Positions 49,995-59,202 of a DNA stretch of 64,000 nt are shown piece by piece (position 1 is the first letter of the stretch; each line of letters begins with the position of its first letter). Made by a program: the position numbers and the translations under genes. The stretch lies in the NCBI RefSeq assembly GCF_014199305.1, contig NZ_JACIJK010000013.1, positions 38,258 through 102,257 of the forward strand. The letters run 5' to 3'. The notes beneath the pieces are model-generated. The model was given only the letters and a program-made list of their open reading frames with translations. It was not told the origin of the DNA and made no database searches. Source of the stretch: Sphingomonas aerophila (GTDB lineage Bacteria > Pseudomonadota > Alphaproteobacteria > Sphingomonadales > Sphingomonadaceae).

Positions 49995-50855
49995 ATGAAG
50001 CATATCTGGCCAATGGCGGCACTGGCCGCTCTGGCAATGCCGGCCACGGCCCACGCGCAAGCGGCGGCGGAGGGTAACACCGCGCCGCCGCCCGTGGTCA
50101 CGGTCAGCGGATCGGCAACGATCGCGTCCGACTACCGCTTCCGCGGCGTGTCGCAGTCGGACCGGCAGATGGCTGTCCAAGGCGGCATTACGGTCGCGCA
50201 CGAGAGTGGACTCTACGTCGGCACCTGGGCGTCCAACCTCGCGGGCTGGGGCACGTTTGGCGGCTCCAACATGGAACTCGACCTGATCGGTGGGTACAAG
50301 GCCAAGCTCGCCGACAACGCCACGCTTGATGTCGGCCTGACCTGGTATGTTTATCCGGGCGGGGCGGACAAGACCGACTTTGCAGAACACTATGCCAAGC
50401 TCACCGGCACGGCCGGCCCCGCCACGCTGACTGCAGGCGTCGCATACGCGCCCAAGCAGCAGGCGACCGGCAGATGGTACAACAGCGGCGCGGACGCGGC
50501 GGCCGGCATCTATAATCGCCCGGGCGCGAAGGACGACAATCTATATCTGTGGGGCGACGGCGCAGTCGGGGTGGCGGGCACACCGCTGACGGCGAAAGCG
50601 CATGTGGGGCATAGTTGGGGGCAGGACGGCCTCGGCCCGAACGCCACCGCCGTATCGCCGACGGGCAGCTATTGGGATTGGTCGCTCGGCGCTGATGCGA
50701 CCTACAGAAACCTGACGCTGAACCTGTCCTACGTCGACACGGACATCTCGCGCCGCGGCGCGGCCTATCTCCAGCCCAGCTTCAGCAAGGGCCAGGACGG
50801 AACCGGCTCCATCGCCGGCAGCACCGTGCTCGCCTCACTGACAGCGGCCTTCTGA
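49995..50855 (+). CDS. TorF-family putative porin
   Basis: 286 aa with signal peptide (MKHIWPMAALAALAMPATAHA). Outer-membrane beta-barrel of the TorF/Gcw_chp group: SGSATIASDYRFRGVSQSDRQ, GLYVGTWASNLAGWG, ELDLIGGYKAKL, terminal LASLTAAF ending in Phe as barrels do. It lies 12 bp before a small membrane-peptide gene and the kdp operon on the same strand, an arrangement that suggests co-regulation with potassium uptake. Confidence 0.82.
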   Translation: MKHIWPMAALAALAMPATAHAQAAAEGNTAPPPVVTVSGSATIASDYRFRGVSQSDRQMAVQGGITVAHESGLYVGTWASNLAGWGTFGGSNMELDLIGGYKAKLADNATLDVGLTWYVYPGGADKTDFAEHYAKLTGTAGPATLTAGVAYAPKQQATGRWYNSGADAAAGIYNRPGAKDDNLYLWGDGAVGVAGTPLTAKAHVGHSWGQDGLGPNATAVSPTGSYWDWSLGADATYRNLTLNLSYVDTDISRRGAAYLQPSFSKGQDGTGSIAGSTVLASLTAAF

Positions 50856-50867
50856 GGGGGAACTCCG

Positions 50868-50951
50868 ATGCAGGACCTCCTCTGGCTCGCGATCATGCTG
50901 GGCCTGGTCGCGCTGACGCTCGCTTATGTCCGCCTGTGTGAAAAGGCCTGA
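50868..50951 (+). CDS. 27-residue single-span membrane peptide upstream of kdpF
   Basis: Short frame from ATG 50868 to TGA 50949-50951, after GAGGGGGAA. One hydrophobic helix (LLWLAIMLGLVALTLAYV) ending RLCEKA. It ends four bases before kdpF, so it is the first short gene of the operon. Similar unnamed peptides precede kdpF in other proteobacteria as far as I recall. Perhaps an additional Kdp-associated subunit or a diverged kdpF copy. Confidence 0.7.
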   Translation: MQDLLWLAIMLGLVALTLAYVRLCEKA

Positions 50952-50955
50952 CGCG

Positions 50956-51045
50956 ATGACTATCGACCTTTGGCTTGCCGCGCTGACCGCACTCGGTCTC
51001 CTTATCTATCTCGTGGCGGTGCTGATCCGTCCCGAGCGCTTCTGA
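50956..51045 (+). CDS. kdpF: KdpF, small subunit of K+-transporting ATPase
   Basis: 29 aa: MTIDLWLAALTALG, LLIYLVAVLIRPERF. Single membrane helix ending in RPE(R/K)F as usual for KdpF, which stabilises the KdpABC complex. Lies 13 bp before kdpA. Confidence 0.85.
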   Translation: MTIDLWLAALTALGLLIYLVAVLIRPERF

Positions 51046-51058
51046 AGGGAGCGTTTCG

Positions 51059-52762
51059 ATGACCATCCAAGGTTGGCTGCTGATCGCGGCCTTTCTCGGC
51101 ATTCTGCTGGCGTTGACCAAACCCATGGGGCTTTGGCTCCACGCGCTCTACGAGGGCCGCCGCACGCCGCTTCATCTGGCGCTCGGCCCGGTCGAGCGCG
51201 GCTTTTATCGCCTGTCGGGCATCGACCCCGACCGCGAACAGAGCTGGCGCGGCTACGCTATCCACATGCTGATCTTCAGCGCGGTGACGACGTTGTTCAC
51301 CTATGCCGTGCTGCGGCTGCAGGCGTTTCTGCCGCTGAACACCCCGGGCCTCGCCGGCATCGGGCCAGATGGCGCGTTCAATACTGCGATCAGCTTCGCG
51401 ACGAATACCAACTGGCAGTGGTATTCTGGCGAGGCAGCGATGTCGAACCTGTCCCAGATGTTGGGACTGGCGATCCACAACTTCCTGTCTGCAGCCGTCG
51501 GCATCTCGCTCGCGTTCGCGCTCTTTCGTGGCTTCGCACGACGGGAGAGCGGAACGATCGGCAATTTCTGGGCCGACCTGACGCGCGTGACCTTGTACTT
51601 GTTGTTGCCGATTTGCGTGGTCTACGCCCTTGTGCTGATCGCCGGCGGCGTTCCGCAAACGCTGACACAGCAAGTCACCGCCACGACGCTGGAGGGCGCG
51701 CAGCAAACGATCGCGCTGGGCCCCGTCGCTAGCCAGGAAGCGATCAAGATGCTCGGCACCAATGGCGGCGGCTTCTACAATGGCAATTCGGCCCATCCTT
51801 TCGAGAACCCGAGCGACTGGACCAACCTTCTCCAGATGCTGTCGATCTTCACGATCGGCTTTGGCCTGACCTGGCTGTTCGGCAAGGCTGTGGGCAACAC
51901 GCGCCAGGGCTGGGCCATCCTGTCGGCCATGATCGTCCTGTTCCTGGTTGGCGTTACCGTCGCCTATGGCGCGGAGGCTACCGGTAATCCGGTGCTCCAC
52001 CAGTTGGGCGTGCCCGGTGGCAACATGGAGGGCAAGGAGGTGCGCTTCGGCATCGCTGCGTCCGCCCTCTTCTCCGTCGTGACCACGGCCGCATCGTGCG
52101 GCGCCGTCAACGCCATGCTCGACAGCTTCACCCCGCTCGGCGGTTTGGTGCCCCTGTTCAACATGCAATTAGGCGAAGTGGTGGTCGGCGGCGTCGGCGC
52201 CGGCATCTATGGCTTCCTGCTGTTCGCAATCCTGGCGGTGTTCGTCGCTGGGCTGATGGTCGGCCGCACGCCCGAATATGTCGGCAAGAAGATCGAAGCG
52301 CGGGAGGTGAAGCTCGCCGTGCTGGCCATCGCGGTGCTGCCGCTGATCATTCTCGGCGGAACGGCGGTCGCGTCGGTAGTGCCGGCGGGTCTTGCGGGGC
52401 CGCTCAACAACGGACCGCATGGCTTTTCGGAGATCCTTTACGCCTTTACCAGTTCGGTCGGAAACAACGGATCGGCCTTTGCGGGGCTGACCGCGGGCAC
52501 CCCCTTCTACAACGGGCTGCTGGGGGTCGCGATGTGGCTCGGCCGCTTGTTCGTGATCGTGCCGATGCTGGCGATCGCCGGCTCGCTTGCCGCAAAGAAG
52601 CACACGCCGGCCAGCGCAGGTTCCTTTCCCACCACGGGCGGCCTGTGGATCGGCCTGCTGATCGGGATCATCCTGATCCTGGGCGGCCTCACCTTCCTGC
52701 CGAGCCTCGCGCTCGGTCCCATCGCCGATCATCTCAGCATGATCCGCGGCCAGCTTTTCTGA
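51059..52762 (+). CDS. kdpA: KdpA, K+-transporting ATPase channel-like subunit
   Basis: 567 aa, about ten membrane helices. Four selectivity-filter loops are visible (e.g. FATNTNWQWYSGE, GTNGGGFYNGNSAHPFENP, TTAASCGAVNAM, TSSVGNNGSAFAG). It binds and passes K+ at micromolar affinity. GAAGGGAGCG precedes the ATG. Second subunit gene of the kdpFABCDE operon. Confidence 0.96.
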   Translation: MTIQGWLLIAAFLGILLALTKPMGLWLHALYEGRRTPLHLALGPVERGFYRLSGIDPDREQSWRGYAIHMLIFSAVTTLFTYAVLRLQAFLPLNTPGLAGIGPDGAFNTAISFATNTNWQWYSGEAAMSNLSQMLGLAIHNFLSAAVGISLAFALFRGFARRESGTIGNFWADLTRVTLYLLLPICVVYALVLIAGGVPQTLTQQVTATTLEGAQQTIALGPVASQEAIKMLGTNGGGFYNGNSAHPFENPSDWTNLLQMLSIFTIGFGLTWLFGKAVGNTRQGWAILSAMIVLFLVGVTVAYGAEATGNPVLHQLGVPGGNMEGKEVRFGIAASALFSVVTTAASCGAVNAMLDSFTPLGGLVPLFNMQLGEVVVGGVGAGIYGFLLFAILAVFVAGLMVGRTPEYVGKKIEAREVKLAVLAIAVLPLIILGGTAVASVVPAGLAGPLNNGPHGFSEILYAFTSSVGNNGSAFAGLTAGTPFYNGLLGVAMWLGRLFVIVPMLAIAGSLAAKKHTPASAGSFPTTGGLWIGLLIGIILILGGLTFLPSLALGPIADHLSMIRGQLF

Positions 52763-52774
52763 TCGGGACGCCCC

Positions 52775-54802
52775 ATGGCAGACACACAAGCCAAGAGCCT
52801 GTTCACGGCCGACCTGATGGTCCCGGCGATCAAGGCATCCTTCCTGAAACTCGACCCGCGCCAGCTCGTGCGCAATCCGGTGATGTTCGTCACCGCATGC
52901 GTCGCACTGCTGCTGACGCTCCTCCTCAACAGCGGGGGCGACGGGCTGTCGGGCGGATTCAAGATCCAGCTGGTAATCTGGCTTTGGCTGACGGTGCTGT
53001 TCGGTACCTTTGCCGAGGCACTGGCGGAGGGGCGCGGCAAGGCGCAGGCGGCATCGCTGCGCGCCACCAAGGCCGAACTTACCGCCAAGCGGTTGAAGAA
53101 CGGCCGAACCGACCAGGTCGCGGCGAGCCAGTTGCGCGCCGGCGAACTGGTGCTGGTCGGAACGGGCGACCTGATCCCCGCGGACGGCGAGGTGGTCGAG
53201 GGCGTCGCGTCCGTCAACGAAGCCGCGATAACGGGTGAGTCCGCACCCGTGATCCGCGAAGCAGGCGGCGACCGGTCGGCCGTGACCGCGGGCACCCGCG
53301 TCATCTCCGACCAGATCACGGTGCGCGTCACCGCTGATCCGGGCCAGGGCTTTCTCGATCGCATGATCGCGCTGGTCGAGGGTGCCGAACGACAGAAAAC
53401 GCCCAATGAGGTCGCGCTGACGATCCTGCTGGTCGGCCTGACGATCATCTTCCTGATCGCCGTCGGCACCGTACCCGCCTTTGCTCATTATGCGGGCGGG
53501 GCGATCCCGGTGGTGGTGTTGTCCGCCCTGCTGATCACGCTGATTCCGACCACCATCGCCGCCCTGCTGTCGGCAATCGGGATCGCGGGCATGGACCGGC
53601 TGGTGCGATTTAACGTGCTCGCCAAGTCCGGCCGCGCGGTGGAAGCGGCGGGCGACGTCGACGTGCTGCTTCTCGACAAGACGGGCACCATCACGATCGG
53701 TGACCGCCAGGCGTCCGAGTTCCGCGCCGTTGGCGGCACCACCGAGGCGGAGCTTGCCGAGGCGGCGCTGCTCGCCAGCCTCGCCGACGAGACGCCGGAG
53801 GGCCGCTCGATCGTGGCGCTCGCCCGCGACCTTTTCGACCTGCAACGTCCGCTGCCGACCGGGGCGGAGGTGATCCCCTTCACCGCGCAGACGCGCGTGT
53901 CCGGCATCCGGTTCGACACGACGCTGATCCAAAAGGGCGCGGTGGACTCGATCTTGCGGGCGAACCCCGGCACGGGCGAAACCGCCGCCGCGACCGAGCT
54001 GCGGCGCATCACTGACGAGATCGCACGCGCTGGCGGCACCCCGCTGGCCGTTGCCAAGGACGGCAGGCTGCTCGGCGCCACCTTCCTGAAAGACGTGGTC
54101 AAGGCCGGCATCCGCGAGCGCTTCGGGGAGCTACGCCAGATGGGCATCCGCACGGTGATGATCACCGGCGACAACCCGCTGACCGCCGCCGCAATCGCTG
54201 CCGAAGCGGGCGTGGACGACTTCCTCGCCCAGACGACGCCAGAGGACAAGCTGGCGCTGATCCGCCAGGAACAGGCGGGCGGCAAGCTGGTAGCGATGTG
54301 TGGCGATGGCACCAACGACGCCCCTGCCCTTGCCCAGGCCGATGTCGGCGTTGCCATGAATACCGGCACCCAGGCCGCGCGGGAGGCGGGCAACATGGTG
54401 GACCTGGACAGCGACCCCACCAAGCTGATTGAGGTGGTGGGCCTGGGCAAGCAGCTGCTGATGACCCGCGGCGCACTGACCACCTTCTCGGTCGCCAACG
54501 ATGTCGCCAAGTATTTCGCGATCATCCCGGCGATGTTCGTGGTGCTCTATCCCGGCTTGTCGGTGCTCAACGTTATGGCACTGGGCAGCCCGAACAGCGC
54601 CATCCTGTCGGCGATCATCTTCAATGCGCTGATCATTCCGGCGCTGGTGCCGCTAGCGCTGAAGGGCGTTGCCTATCGCCCGATGGGTGCGGGGCCGCTG
54701 CTGCGTCGCAATCTGCTGATCTATGGCTTGGGCGGGCTGGTCGCACCGTTTATTGGGATCAAGCTGATCGACCTCGTCATCAACGCGGCCGGGCTGGCCT
54801 GA
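52775..54802 (+). CDS. kdpB: KdpB, P-type ATPase subunit
   Basis: 675 aa. Actuator loop AITGESAPV, phosphorylation site DKTGT near residue 301, nucleotide domain, hinge GDGTNDAPALAQADVGVAMN and the membrane residues of the M5 region (IPAMFVVLYPGL). It hydrolyses ATP to drive K+ uptake with KdpA. Starts 12 bp after kdpA. Confidence 0.96.
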   Translation: MADTQAKSLFTADLMVPAIKASFLKLDPRQLVRNPVMFVTACVALLLTLLLNSGGDGLSGGFKIQLVIWLWLTVLFGTFAEALAEGRGKAQAASLRATKAELTAKRLKNGRTDQVAASQLRAGELVLVGTGDLIPADGEVVEGVASVNEAAITGESAPVIREAGGDRSAVTAGTRVISDQITVRVTADPGQGFLDRMIALVEGAERQKTPNEVALTILLVGLTIIFLIAVGTVPAFAHYAGGAIPVVVLSALLITLIPTTIAALLSAIGIAGMDRLVRFNVLAKSGRAVEAAGDVDVLLLDKTGTITIGDRQASEFRAVGGTTEAELAEAALLASLADETPEGRSIVALARDLFDLQRPLPTGAEVIPFTAQTRVSGIRFDTTLIQKGAVDSILRANPGTGETAAATELRRITDEIARAGGTPLAVAKDGRLLGATFLKDVVKAGIRERFGELRQMGIRTVMITGDNPLTAAAIAAEAGVDDFLAQTTPEDKLALIRQEQAGGKLVAMCGDGTNDAPALAQADVGVAMNTGTQAAREAGNMVDLDSDPTKLIEVVGLGKQLLMTRGALTTFSVANDVAKYFAIIPAMFVVLYPGLSVLNVMALGSPNSAILSAIIFNALIIPALVPLALKGVAYRPMGAGPLLRRNLLIYGLGGLVAPFIGIKLIDLVINAAGLA

Positions 54803-54814
54803 GGAGTTACCAAC

Positions 54815-55390
54815 ATGAACTCGCTTTCCTCCTCTCTTCGTCCCGCGCTGGTGATGACGGTGCTGTTCGCCCTGCTGCTCGGCATCGCTTACCCGCTCGC
54901 CATTACCGGGATCAGCCAGATGGTCTTCCCCGGACAGGCGAACGGCAGCCTGATTCGCGACAGCAAGGGCGTCGTGATCGGCTCGGGCGTTCAGGGCCAG
55001 GCCTTCACGACCGACCGCTATTTCCAGACCCGTCCGTCCGCGGCTGGCAAGGGCTATGACGGGTTCGCGTCGGCAGGATCGAACCTTGGACCAACCTCAA
55101 GCGTGCTGGTCGAGCGCGTGAAGGCCGATGTCGCCCGTCGCCATGGCGAAGGCGTGGGCATCGTCCCTGCCGACCTCGTCACCGCGAGCGGGTCGGGGCT
55201 CGACCCCGACCTGTCGCCAGCCGCTGCGCTGGCCCAGGCGCCCCGCGTGGCCCAAACCCGTGGCCTGCCCGAAGCACGCGTTCGCCAGTTGGTCGCCGCG
55301 CATGTCGAGCAACCGACATTGGGGTTTATGGGCGACCCGCACGTCAACGTGCTCGCCCTCAACCGCGCGCTGGACGCCCTGCGCCCCTGA
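54815..55390 (+). CDS. kdpC: KdpC, K+-transporting ATPase subunit
   Basis: 191 aa, one N-terminal membrane helix (LVMTVLFALLLGIAYPLAITGI) and a periplasmic domain with GYDGFASAGSNLGPTS, VTASGSGLDPDLSP and NVLALNRALD near the end, all classic for KdpC. Stop overlaps the kdpD start by one base. Confidence 0.95.
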   Translation: MNSLSSSLRPALVMTVLFALLLGIAYPLAITGISQMVFPGQANGSLIRDSKGVVIGSGVQGQAFTTDRYFQTRPSAAGKGYDGFASAGSNLGPTSSVLVERVKADVARRHGEGVGIVPADLVTASGSGLDPDLSPAAALAQAPRVAQTRGLPEARVRQLVAAHVEQPTLGFMGDPHVNVLALNRALDALRP

Positions 55391-58077
55391 TGGCGGCGAC
55401 CGGCCCAGCTGGCGGCGACGAGCGGCCCGACCCCGACGCCCTTCTGCGCGCCGCCGCGCAGGAGGGCCGCGGCCGTTTGAAGATCTTCCTCGGTGCGGCT
55501 CCCGGTGTCGGCAAGACGTTCGAGATGCTGTCGGAGGGAGCGGCGCGACGCCGCGACGGCGTCGATGTGGTGATCGGCGTCGTCGAGACCCATGGCCGCA
55601 CCGAGACCGAAGCGCTGGTCCGCGGGCATGAGGTGATCGAGCGCCGCGCCGTGCCGTATGAGGGCAGGACGCTATACGAGATGGATCTCGATGCTTTGCT
55701 CGCCCGCCGCCCTCGCCTGGCGCTGGTGGATGAGCTTGCGCACACGAATGCGCCGGGCAGTCGCCATCCCAAGCGCTATCAGGACGTCGAGGAACTGCTG
55801 GCGGCCGGGATCGACGTCTATTCCACCGTCAACATCCAGCACGTCGAAAGCCTGAACGACGTTGTCGCGAGCTTCACGCGTGTTCGCGTGCGCGAAACGG
55901 TACCCGACAGCATCCTGGAAATGGCGGAGATCGAGGTCGTCGATATTCCGCCCGATGAACTGATCGATCGCCTGAAGGCCGGCAAGGTCTACCTTCCGCA
56001 GGAAGCGACACGCGCGCTCAACCACTTCTTCTCCAAGCCTAATCTGTCCGCGCTGCGGGAACTGGCGCTGCGCCGTGCCGCGCAGGCGGTGGACGCCCAG
56101 ATGCTGGAGCATGTCCGCGCAATCGGCGTCGGGGGCACCTGGGCGGGCAGCGACCGCATCGTGGTCGCCGTGTCGGAGGTGCCCGGCGCGGAGGGGCTTG
56201 TTCGCGCCGCAAAACGGGTGGCCGATGCCTTGCGGGCGCCCTGGACCGCTCTTTTCATCGAAACGCCCCGCACTGCGCATTTCAGTGATGACCAGCACGC
56301 CCGTGTTGCCGCCGCGATGACGCTGGCTACGCAGCTCGGCGCCGCGGTGGCCACGGTGCCGGCGGCATCGGTGGTGGACGGCATCCGCGATTTCCTGACC
56401 GACGCACGCGCGACGCAATTGATCCTCGGCAAGTCCAAACGCTCGCGCTGGTTCGAGCTGCGCCACGGATCGGTGGTCGACCAACTGGTGCGCGAAACGC
56501 CTGGCGTCACGGTCCACGTCTTGCCCGTGGAGGGCGGCGCATTGCCGGCCATGAAGATGCCGTCGGCAACGCGCGGCTGGGGCAGTCCGATGGGCTATGC
56601 CCTGACCCTTGGCGGCGTGGCGCTGATCACCGCGCTCGCCAGCGCGCTGTTCCATGTTCTCGACCTGGGCAACGTCGCGCTTCTGTACCTGTTGCCGGTC
56701 ATGGCGGCGGCGAGCCTTTATGGGCTGCGCACGGGGTTGTTCGCGGGCCTTGCATCCAGCCTTGCCTATAACTTCTTCTTTTTGCCGCCGACGGGAACAC
56801 TGACCGTCAGCAATCCCGAAAACCTGGTGTCGGTCTTTGTTCTTCTTGGTGTGGCGATCGCAACCAGTCAGCTCACCGCGCGTGTGCGGGCGCAGGCAGA
56901 CATCGCCGCGACCAGCGCGCGCGCGAATGCAACACTTGCAGGGTTCTTGCATCAGTTGACCGCCGTCAACGATCCGGCCGAGGCGGCACGCATCATCTGC
57001 GACGACGTCGGCCGCCTCCTCGAGGTGCAGGCTGTGCTGCTGACGCCGCAGCCGGGCGCCGGGCTGGACGTGCAAGCCGCAACAAGGGCCGACTACCGGC
57101 TGGAAACCATGGACCTCGCCGCCGCGAACTGGGCGATGGACACCGGCACCGCCGCGGGCAAGGGATCGGGGACGCTGGCGGCCTCCGAATGGTTGTTCCA
57201 GCCGATGAAGGCGGGCGGGCGGACGCTGGCGGTGCTCGGCATCGCGCATGAAGGGGCCGGCGACCCGGTCCGCGCGGACCAACTCCCCCTCCTCGCCAGC
57301 CTCCTCGACCAGGCCGCGCTGGTGCTGGAACGGCTGCGACTTGAGGTAGAGATGCGCGACCTGGACGCGGTTAGGACCCGCGACAGGTTGCGCCAGGCGC
57401 TGTTGTCCTCGGTCAGCCACGACCTGCGCACGCCGCTGACGGCGGTCATGGCGGCTGCGGCGCAGCTGCATCATGGCGCCACGCCAGAGCTGATCGCCAT
57501 CGTGGAGAACGAGGCTGCCCGCTTGAACCGGTTCGTTGCGAACCTGCTCGACATGGCGCGAGTGGAGGCAGGCGCGCTCAATCTCCACGTCGACGCGATC
57601 GACCTCAGCGACGCCGTGACGGGAGCCGCCCATGACGCCCGTCGCGCGCTGGAAGGTCACCCGGTCCGGCTTGACGTCCCCCCCGACCTGCCCCTGGTCC
57701 GCGCCGACCCGCAACTGCTCCACCATTGCCTGCTGAACCTGCTCGACAATGCCGGGCGATACGGCAATCCGGGAACGGAGGTGGTCGTCGTGGGCACCCA
57801 CCAATATGGCCAGCTGCGTCTGTCCGTCCGCGATCATGGGCCGGGCCTTCCAGCCGGTCGCGAAGCCGAGGTGTTCGAGACCTTTCGCCGGCTGGAGGGA
57901 TCTGACCGTGTCGCTGGCGGCACCGGCCTCGGGCTTGCCATCGTGAAGGCCTTTGCCGAAGCCATGAACATGACCGTTGAAGCTCGCAATCGCCCCGACG
58001 GCAGCGGCGCGGAGTTCACGCTGGTGTTCCCCCCTGCCCTGATCGTGCGTGACATCGCACGGCAAAGCGTGACCTGA
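55390..58077 (+). CDS. kdpD: KdpD, osmosensitive K+ channel sensor histidine kinase
   Basis: 895 aa. N-terminal KdpD domain with Walker A GAAPGVGKT and ALVDELAHTNAPGSRHPKRYQDV; USP-like domain (about 245-370); four membrane helices (about 400-500; LLPVMAAASLYGLRTGLFAG); GAF-like region; HisKA with phospho-acceptor His near residue 677 (SVSHDLRTPL); HATPase (NLLDNAGRYG, GPGLPAGRE, GGTGLGLAI). It senses low K+ and phosphorylates KdpE. Length normal. Confidence 0.95.
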   Translation: MAATGPAGGDERPDPDALLRAAAQEGRGRLKIFLGAAPGVGKTFEMLSEGAARRRDGVDVVIGVVETHGRTETEALVRGHEVIERRAVPYEGRTLYEMDLDALLARRPRLALVDELAHTNAPGSRHPKRYQDVEELLAAGIDVYSTVNIQHVESLNDVVASFTRVRVRETVPDSILEMAEIEVVDIPPDELIDRLKAGKVYLPQEATRALNHFFSKPNLSALRELALRRAAQAVDAQMLEHVRAIGVGGTWAGSDRIVVAVSEVPGAEGLVRAAKRVADALRAPWTALFIETPRTAHFSDDQHARVAAAMTLATQLGAAVATVPAASVVDGIRDFLTDARATQLILGKSKRSRWFELRHGSVVDQLVRETPGVTVHVLPVEGGALPAMKMPSATRGWGSPMGYALTLGGVALITALASALFHVLDLGNVALLYLLPVMAAASLYGLRTGLFAGLASSLAYNFFFLPPTGTLTVSNPENLVSVFVLLGVAIATSQLTARVRAQADIAATSARANATLAGFLHQLTAVNDPAEAARIICDDVGRLLEVQAVLLTPQPGAGLDVQAATRADYRLETMDLAAANWAMDTGTAAGKGSGTLAASEWLFQPMKAGGRTLAVLGIAHEGAGDPVRADQLPLLASLLDQAALVLERLRLEVEMRDLDAVRTRDRLRQALLSSVSHDLRTPLTAVMAAAAQLHHGATPELIAIVENEAARLNRFVANLLDMARVEAGALNLHVDAIDLSDAVTGAAHDARRALEGHPVRLDVPPDLPLVRADPQLLHHCLLNLLDNAGRYGNPGTEVVVVGTHQYGQLRLSVRDHGPGLPAGREAEVFETFRRLEGSDRVAGGTGLGLAIVKAFAEAMNMTVEARNRPDGSGAEFTLVFPPALIVRDIARQSVT

Positions 58078-58080
58078 GCG

Positions 58081-58767
58081 ATGCCGGCAACGATCCTGGT
58101 CGTGGACGATGACGGGGCCATCCGCCGCCTGCTTCGCCGCACGCTCGAACAAGCGGGCTATGCCGTGGTCGAAGCGGTCAACGGCCGTGAGGCGCTGGCC
58201 CAGGCAGCGGCCCACCATCCCGGCGCCGTCCTGCTGGACTTGGGACTGCCCGATCGTGACGGGCTTGGGCTGATCCCACTTCTGCGGGCCGCCGAGGGCA
58301 GTGTTTTGCTGGTCGTCTCAGCCCGCGAAGCGACGGACGAAAAGGTGGCGGCGCTTGACCTCGGCGCGGACGATTACTTGACCAAGCCCTTCGACACCGA
58401 CGAGCTTCTGGCCCGCTTGCGCGTTGCGCTTCGCCATCGCGCCAGTTCGGGCGGCACTCCGAAAGTGGTGACGAGGGGGAACCTGGTCATCGACCTAGAC
58501 CGCCGGACCGTGCACCGCGGCGACGAGGAGGTGCATCTCACCCGCAAAGAACATGACGTACTTTCTATACTGGCGCACCACGCCGGGCGCGTGGTCACGC
58601 ACGAACGCATCCTGGCGGCAGCCTGGGGCGGTTACGAGGACGCCCGCATCGAATATATGCGCATCGTGGTCCGCAACCTGCGCCAGAAACTGGAAGTGCC
58701 CGGCCCCGTCGGCAGCCTCATCGCCAATGAACTAGGGGTCGGTTACCGACTGAGAACCGACGGCTAG
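58081..58767 (+). CDS. kdpE: KdpE, response regulator of the kdp operon
   Basis: 228 aa. Receiver domain with acidic pocket (VVDDDG), phospho-acceptor Asp53 (LLDLGLPD) and Lys in YLTKPFD; C-terminal winged-helix OmpR/PhoB domain (VHLTRKEHDVLSILAHHAGRV, YMRIVVRNLRQKLE). Three bases after kdpD. Expected to activate the kdp promoter when phosphorylated. Confidence 0.94.
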   Translation: MPATILVVDDDGAIRRLLRRTLEQAGYAVVEAVNGREALAQAAAHHPGAVLLDLGLPDRDGLGLIPLLRAAEGSVLLVVSAREATDEKVAALDLGADDYLTKPFDTDELLARLRVALRHRASSGGTPKVVTRGNLVIDLDRRTVHRGDEEVHLTRKEHDVLSILAHHAGRVVTHERILAAAWGGYEDARIEYMRIVVRNLRQKLEVPGPVGSLIANELGVGYRLRTDG

Positions 58768-58776
58768 CCGCGCCGC

Positions 58777-58824
58777 GCTATGGGCGCGCTATGCGAAACG
58801 TCGCAAACGATCTCGCAATGCTAT
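58777..58824 (+). promoter_or_regulatory. Conserved element downstream of kdpE (copy 2)
   Basis: GCTATGGGCGCGCTATGCG, GAAACG and CGATCTCGCAATGCTATG follow the same order and nearly the same spacing as the element at 49871-49920. It precedes the frameshifted small membrane-protein gene. Confidence 0.45.
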
Positions 58825-58865
58825 GGAATGGGCGATAGCTGAACTGCCACGTCGGAGGATGTGGC

Positions 58866-59151
58866 ATGCGGATCGACCGTGGAAAATGGGCGCTGGACCT
58901 TGGGCTGCGGCTAAGTGGGCTGGCCGCGCTGGTGGCCACATGCGTTGCGATTTGGTCGCTTGCCGAGCTTGCCCGGCGCCACCATTCCTCGGCTGCCTTT
59001 CGTGCTGGCCGTAGCGGCCTTCCCGGTCGCGAGCAGTGGCAGCGCGCTGCTCTGTCTCGGCCATCACCTCCTCGATCGCATCGAAGTTGCCGCGCGATGG
59101 CGTCGTCCCGGCGGCAGGAAAGCGCCATCGCGGCATCACGAACTGGGTTGA
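58866..59151 (+). pseudogene. Frameshifted small two-helix membrane protein gene
   Basis: The ATG at 58866 opens a frame with GKWALDLGLRLSGLAALVA and IWSLAELARRHH, a plausible first helix, then degenerates into Arg/Ser-rich sequence. One frame over, from about 58975, the reading is natural again: IPRLPFVLAVAAFPVASSG, SALLCLGHHLLDRIEVAARW, ending at TGA 59151. Joining the two at about 58970-58990 gives a coherent ~95-aa two-span protein of a type I recall in sphingomonads. So either a one-base indel has broken the gene or the sequence has an error there. GGAGG lies upstream of the ATG. Confidence 0.6.
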
Positions 59152-59160
59152 TATAACAAC
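59147..59160. promoter_or_regulatory. Possible Zur-type operator before the TonB receptor
   Basis: GTTGATATAACAAC, an A/T-rich inverted element (GTT...AAC) in an otherwise GC-rich gap, partly like alphaproteobacterial Zur boxes containing ATATAAC. It overlaps the end of the broken gene and lies 43 bp before the receptor start. Confidence 0.3.
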
Positions 59161-59202
59161 ACATGACGAATAGGCGGGCGGCCTGAGGTTGAGGGAAACG
59201 GA

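Noticed and set aside
55672..58218. An 848-codon open frame antisense to kdpD
   Set aside because: Mirror of the kdpD codons; composition is His/Arg/Gln-rich with no recognisable motif.
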